Assembly: GCA_965217125.1 (NCBI GenBank)
Contig: OZ244244.1
Coordinates: forward strand, 372,001 to 436,000
Direction of reading: 5' to 3'
Origin: JAAOIF01 sp965217125
Lineage (GTDB): Bacteria; Pseudomonadota; Gammaproteobacteria; PS1; Pseudothioglobaceae
Length of the DNA stretch: 64,000 nt
The notes under the pieces were generated by a model. It saw only the letters and a list, made by a program, of their open reading frames with translations, was not told the DNA's origin and did no database searches. The stretch's first letter is position 1; the number at the start of each line of letters is the position of its first letter. Positions 60,810 through 64,000 of the stretch are shown here, piece after piece. A program made the translations under genes and the position numbers.

Positions 60810-61502
60810 TTACTGTTTTTGGTAAGTGCAAACAGCACACCCGCCATCTTTATTGCACCAATTATCAACTAAAACATTTCCGTTATCAGAAAGCACGATT
60901 GAATGCTCACTACCCCATCCAGCATTAAGTAAAGCATTGTTTCCTGTAAAAGAACCGTTAATATTTGTTGAGCTATTATTACTCTTTATAGTTCCAGATA
61001 TTGTTTTTCCTGAAGTAGTTAATGATAATTGACTATAAAAAGAACCTCCTGTTCCCCACCATCCAGGTGCTCCAAGACATGTAGCAGACCAATTGCCTGA
61101 AAAACTTTTATTTTCTAATTGATAACAAATTTGTGAAGCTTGTTGTAGAAAACTCTCACAGGCACTACGGCGAGATTTGAGCCAGCCGCCGCATTGTGCT
61201 TTGGCTTGTGCCTCTTGTTCGGCGGTGTGATTGCTACGAATACCAGAGGTTAAACCCAGCGCATCTTTTTGACGATGGTATTCTTTACGACAAGCATTAT
61301 CGCCTGTATAAGCTTGCAAGCAGATTCCTTTACTTTTTGAGAGGTGATTAACATTGATAATGTCATAAGGAAGACTAACAGGCTGTTGTCCAAGTTGTTC
61401 TGCACAATCGCTCTCATCATTAAAATTAAATGATTCAAATTCTAAGGCTTGAGCAATAGAAAAACTTGTTAGTAAAATCGTTGATAAAATTAGTTTTTTC
61501 AT
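60810..61502 (-). CDS. Secreted Cys-rich hypothetical protein
   Basis: 230 residues: signal peptide (KKLILSTILLTSFSIAQA), then about ten Cys in the mature part. The middle region QCGGWLKSRRSACESFLQQA is helical; the C-terminal half FSGNWSATCLGAPGWWGTGG, SLTTSGKTISGTIKSNNSST and GGCAVCTYQKQ looks like a beta-sandwich. I know no family. The stop lies within about 35 bases of the attC core, and the gene is on the same strand as the neighbouring cassettes. Confidence 0.65.
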   Translation of the reverse strand: MKKLILSTILLTSFSIAQALEFESFNFNDESDCAEQLGQQPVSLPYDIINVNHLSKSKGICLQAYTGDNACRKEYHRQKDALGLTSGIRSNHTAEQEAQAKAQCGGWLKSRRSACESFLQQASQICYQLENKSFSGNWSATCLGAPGWWGTGGSFYSQLSLTTSGKTISGTIKSNNSSTNINGSFTGNNALLNAGWGSEHSIVLSDNGNVLVDNWCNKDGGCAVCTYQKQ

Positions 61503-61545
61503 TATATAAATATTATGTATTTTTTAAAACGATTATAAACTCAAT

Positions 61546-61656
61546 ATTATGCAAAACAATAATAACAACTAAATTACTAATTAGAACTGAGCAAAGTTAT
61601 TTAAATTGGGTTAAACGCTACATACTGAAAAAAGTATAGCGTCCAGTTAAATGGGG
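61546..61656 (+). repeat. Copy A of a 100-base dispersed repeat
   Basis: Begins ATTATGCAAAACAATAATAA and ends CCAGTTAAATGGGGGAAC. It contains CGCTACATACT-GAAAAA-AGTATAGCG, a hairpin that is collapsed to CGCTACATAAGCG in copy B at 62387-62488. A third copy starts at 63978 and runs off the window. It joins onto the short dispersed motif at 61649-61675. Confidence 0.8.
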
Positions 61657-61692
61657 GAACCGCACTCTGACCCCATTATTGTTCTCATAAAG

Positions 61693-61757
61693 GGCTCTAA
61701 TGTCTAGCATCAGCGGTGCACGCCTTTGGCGCGTCTGCTGGATGCTTTTGTTAGCAC
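61693..61757 (-). other. attC-like cassette recombination site 7
   Basis: CTCTAATGTCTAGCATCAGC pairs with GCTGGATGCTTTTGTTAGC with an unpaired G (GCATCAGC / GCTGGATGC). The sequence differs from the other sites. The stop of the 111-residue gene is eight bases beyond. Confidence 0.5.
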
Positions 61758-61764
61758 TATTTAG

Positions 61765-62100
61765 TTAGTATGCAATTGAGATTTCGTCTATTGTGGCATG
61801 AGTTCTATCAGGGTAAACAATAATAACTTTATCAAATTGCCCTGGCATTGATTGCTGTGAATAATGAAAACGAATTTTAGTATCCCCTGGGTCGCGCGGA
61901 ATAAAGATGGTTTTTTCAACAACTCTCAGCACTAGGTTAGGTGGAAGCTTTTTCTCGATACTATCAAAGATCAAAGTAGCACTATCTGACTCATTCCCTA
62001 CATCTACAATACCTGTTACATGTAAAGAAGGTTGTTTGCCGGGCATGGCATTTACCCATGCTTGCCAATCACTGTTCATTGTTTTTGTTATTTTACTCAT
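61765..62100 (-). CDS. Hypothetical protein, 111 aa
   Basis: MSKITKTMNSDWQAWVNAMP, VTGIVDVGNESDSATLIFDS, VEKTIFIPRDPGDTKIRFHY and PGQFDKVIIVYPDRTHATID. Soluble, mainly beta-strand character. AAAAAGGAGAATAAA precedes the ATG, 13 bases after the I78-like gene, so both share a transcript. No family is recognised. Confidence 0.6.
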   Translation of the reverse strand: MSKITKTMNSDWQAWVNAMPGKQPSLHVTGIVDVGNESDSATLIFDSIEKKLPPNLVLRVVEKTIFIPRDPGDTKIRFHYSQQSMPGQFDKVIIVYPDRTHATIDEISIAY

Positions 62101-62113
62101 TTTATTCTCCTTT

Positions 62114-62272
62114 TTATCCCATCCAGATTTGGATTATTTCATTATCTTCCGATAATTCTATATTTACTCTTTCTGGTTTAAAATCTCCTGTAAGTGCATC
62201 ACCTGTTTTATAAATTCTGGCATGCTTACCAATTAGTATGGAAATTTCACTATCATTTACTTGCTTATTCAT
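62114..62272 (-). CDS. Peptidase inhibitor I78-like small protein
   Basis: 52 residues (ILIGKHARIYKTGDALTGDF, then KPERVNIELSEDNEIIQIWM and G). The ending RxNIELxxDxxIxxIxxG is the signature of the I78 family of small serine peptidase inhibitors. GGAGTAATTT precedes the ATG. No signal peptide is seen, unlike some I78 proteins, so inhibition would be intracellular. It is a cassette gene with the 111-residue protein. Confidence 0.6.
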   Translation of the reverse strand: MNKQVNDSEISILIGKHARIYKTGDALTGDFKPERVNIELSEDNEIIQIWMG

Positions 62273-62386
62273 AAATTACTCCTTTTCTTTTTAAGGTGTT
62301 AACTATTAGTATACATCATAATATACCACAAAACACAGATAAATGTAATTATCTTAGTATAAAATTAAAAATATTATACACTAACA

Positions 62387-62488
62387 TATTATGCAAAACA
62401 ATAATAACAACTAAATTACTAATTAGAACTGAGAAAAGTTATTTAAATTGGATTAAACGCTACATAAGCGTCCAGTTAAATGGGGGAA
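62387..62488 (+). repeat. Copy B of the 100-base dispersed repeat
   Basis: Same unit as 61546-61656 (ATTATGCAAAACAATAATAA start; TTAAATTGGATTAAACGCTA; CCAGTTAAATGGGGGAAT end), with the central hairpin deleted. The upstream stretch 62273-62386 is AT-rich and shows no gene. Confidence 0.8.
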
Positions 62489-62493
62489 TCTCA

Positions 62494-62817
62494 TTATGTC
62501 ACCTTATCTTTTACAATTGCTTCATTTAAGTAATACTTAAGCTCCTTTAGCAGAAGCTTTTCCAATGATAATACTCTCATTCGTTTTGTTTTCCCATGAA
62601 GCAAACTGTGTTTGTCTTCCATCTTAAACCCTTTCATAAAACCAACATCGATGCCATAGGGCATTGTTCGCATATGACAAAGCCCCGATCCATTGTAAGA
62701 ATATGTTGTGATTTTTTCTTTCTTAGTTTCTTCGACCCCATCAATTGCTAGCAACATATCTCTTACTGCCAAGAAGAGGGGTTTGTGAGGGGATTCCAAA
62801 TCTTTATCGTATTGCAT
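62494..62817 (-). CDS. DUF1801 domain protein
   Basis: 107 residues: FLAVRDMLLAIDGVEETKKE and ITTYSYNGSGLCHMRTMPYG, then IDVGFMKGFKMEDKHSLLHG, as in the YdhG/DUF1801 fold. AGGAAAATAA precedes the ATG. Function is unknown. It is cassette-borne, on the same strand as its neighbours. Confidence 0.8.
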   Translation of the reverse strand: MQYDKDLESPHKPLFLAVRDMLLAIDGVEETKKEKITTYSYNGSGLCHMRTMPYGIDVGFMKGFKMEDKHSLLHGKTKRMRVLSLEKLLLKELKYYLNEAIVKDKVT

Positions 62818-62832
62818 TTATTTTCCTGGGGC

Positions 62833-62907
62833 AGCTAACACCCAAACTCACCTGACGCGTTTACCCAAAGGGCACGACTAGCGATCAGGTGCAGTGCTTT
62901 GTTAGGT
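62833..62907 (-). other. attC-like cassette recombination site 8
   Basis: AGCTAAC at the left and GTTAGGT (62901-62907) at the right. CACCTGA and TCAGGTG are fully complementary; the spacer has GTTTACCCAAAGGGCACGAC, nearly identical to site 6. Confidence 0.75.
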
Positions 62908-62910
62908 ATT

Positions 62911-63102
62911 CTAATGATTTGCCACTCTATAAATAGACCTTAACGCTTGATTGACCGCCTCAGCATTAGGAAATGCATCTGCCATATCAGGCTCTAAAAC
63001 AACCACATTAGAACGCTGGTGATAGCGTTGATAATACTTTCCCCTTGGGCCTTTAGAAAAATCATATTCTTTTAGCATATCGTCTTTACTATATTTTTTC
63101 AT
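62911..63102 (-). CDS. Antitoxin-like partner of the BrnT-like toxin
   Basis: 63 residues: MKKYSKDDMLKEYDFSKGPR and GKYYQRYHQRSNVVVLEPDM, then ADAFPNAEAVNQALRSIYR. The N-terminal part and VVVLEPDVA-type segment resemble the small proteins encoded after DUF497/DUF4258-type toxins. AAAGGAGTTTAT precedes the ATG, which overlaps the toxin stop by four bases. The stop lies four bases from the attC core. Confidence 0.7.
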   Translation of the reverse strand: MKKYSKDDMLKEYDFSKGPRGKYYQRYHQRSNVVVLEPDMADAFPNAEAVNQALRSIYRVANH

Positions 63103-63344
63103 ATAAACTCCTTTCTTGTACTAATAATTCTAATTGTATCTTCGTTATCAGTATGAACTACTACCAATATTTCTATGTTTACTGAACAACCAATAATAAT
63201 AAATCTCTTTTCATAATCAGAATGTTCTTGGTCATCAATTGTAATAGATAGTGGATCGCCAAAAACGGTTGAGGCTTCTGTAAAAGTAACGCCATGTTTT
63301 TGTTGGTTTGTTTTTGCTTTATTTTCATCCCAAGAAAAATTTAT
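63099..63344 (-). CDS. BrnT-like (DUF497) toxin, no standard start codon
   Basis: 81 codons: INFSWDENKAKTNQQKHGVT, FTEASTVFGDPLSITIDDQE, HSDYEKRFIIIGCSVNIEIL, VVVHTDNEDTIRIISTRKEF. This is a complete DUF497/BrnT fold. The expected initiator position reads ATA instead of ATG, an in-frame stop lies four codons further upstream, and no ATG, GTG or TTG is in frame near it. The end overlaps the antitoxin start (ATGA). Either the toxin has a rare ATA start or its start codon has mutated. Confidence 0.65.
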   Translation of the reverse strand: MNFSWDENKAKTNQQKHGVTFTEASTVFGDPLSITIDDQEHSDYEKRFIIIGCSVNIEILVVVHTDNEDTIRIISTRKEFI

Positions 63345-64000
63345 GGTTTTATTTTATCATATACCTATTTAGCATTACCGATACATTGATATTCTGAATT
63401 TATTTAGATTTGTTTGTTTTCGAAAAAGCAGAGCAAAAGCAAGAGTAGCACCATTAGGTTTGTTTGTGATGTTGGTAATGCGACTTCAGTCGCATCTATG
63501 CTTGTATTGAGGTGATTTTTGCCACTTCCACATTGAGGATTGTGGTGCATTAGATTTGTTGGTGTTGGTGGAAAAAGCAGAGCAGAGCAAAAGCAATGCC
63601 ATTAGAACCGTTTGTGTATCTTTTATATCATATCGTCTGTTTGGGGGAGGGCGTGGTAGAGTGTGCCTCAACTCGAGATCCCGACGCCCTCCCCCAAGCC
63701 CCCACCCCTAAGAGTTTACCAAAATCGGGCTTCGCCCTATCGCCTGGACGGCGATTTTTGCCACTTATACATTGAGGATTGGAGTGTAATTAGATTTGTT
63801 GGTGGGGGTAGAAAAAGCAGAGCAATAGCGGCGCTATTAGGTTTGCTATTGCTCTGTTCTGCCCTCTGTTTTCTGTTTTCTGTCCTCTGCCTCTCTGTTC
63901 ATTAGCTTTGTTTGTGCGGTTGGTAATGCGACTTCAGTCGCATCTATAATGTGGAAGTGGCAAAAATCACCTCAATACTCAATATTATGCAAAAAAAAAT
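63345..64000. repeat. Repeat block at the right end of the window
   Basis: Contains palindromes at 63478-63495 and 63926-63943, a full R2 module (63601-63765, with the 12-base inverted repeat at 63643-63654 and 63684-63695), a CTCTGTTCTGCCCTCTG run (63845-63905), and the start of a third copy of the 100-base repeat at about 63978. No gene is supported. Confidence 0.85.

Noticed and set aside
56381..62907. Treating the inverted repeats as simple terminators
   Set aside because: The stems have bulged bases, no T-run follows, stop codons lie inside the cores, and long central segments are conserved between different genes.

Overview
The window is a stretch of an AT-rich gammaproteobacterial chromosome. 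Housekeeping genes (pyrG, der, hisS, dnaB, alr, rpsF-rpsR-rplI, ccmCDEG, ppiD, fabI, lspA, recJ, msbA) lie between blocks rich in repeats, insertion-sequence remnants and accessory genes. The AT bias, the many palindromic ATGCGACT-GA-AGTCGCAT repeats, the sulfur-related genes (cysteine dioxygenase, rhodanese) and the large Ig-like/DUF1566 lipoprotein would fit a sulfur-oxidising SUP05/Thioglobaceae-type bacterium, such as a bathymodiolin-mussel symbiont. That placement is inferred from general character, not from a search.

Layout. 1-3558: a co-directional cluster of a PLP decarboxylase (cut by the window edge), a cysteine dioxygenase-like cupin, two ATP-grasp ligases and a small membrane protein. 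3590-5098: a visibly GC-richer FMN-binding glutamate-synthase-like gene on the minus strand, followed by about 1.1 kb of repeats. 6188-10551: an ECF sigma factor, its anti-sigma factor and a YHS-domain protein on the minus strand, divergent from a bufferin-type metallophore operon (BufA, rhodanese, MNIO/DUF692, DUF2063, DoxX). 10554-15086: a second glutamate-synthase-like gene, a ThDP enzyme and an aldehyde dehydrogenase. 15127-24015: a Clp-fold protease-like protein, small ORFs, msbA, pyrG, two tandem DUF1640-like small proteins, and der-yfgM-hisS. 24104-28237: a very large Ig-repeat lipoprotein. 28.3-30.8 kb: dense REP-like repeats around a RAYT transposase gene. 30864-36118: a minus-strand block of nt5-cpdA-alr-dnaB-rplI-rpsR-rpsF. 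36274-40139: a GT51 transglycosylase, tsaB, ccmCDEG, HU, tRNA-Val and tRNA-Asp. 40196-47148: large membrane proteins of GT-C glycosyltransferase type that share a recycled N-terminal segment; one copy is broken by a TGA at a position where its paralog has Trp. 47320-55253: ppiD, fabI, a BT1/MFS transporter, lspA, thiO-like, a DUF1566 protein and recJ.

55.3-63.35 kb is the most unusual part. It is a run of small, mostly minus-strand genes separated by imperfect inverted repeats ending in GTTAGG(C/T), several with the stop codon of the adjacent gene inside the recombination core. It looks like an integron gene-cassette array without an integrase in view (CALIN-like). Its cargo includes a glyoxalase-fold protein, a GST, DUF2165, a pair of tiny membrane proteins, a frameshifted DUF1640-like gene, a UDG-like protein, a secreted Cys-rich protein, an I78-inhibitor-like peptide, DUF1801 and a BrnT-like toxin with its antitoxin. 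IS110- and IS3-family remnants are inserted in it. The window ends in more of the same dispersed repeats.
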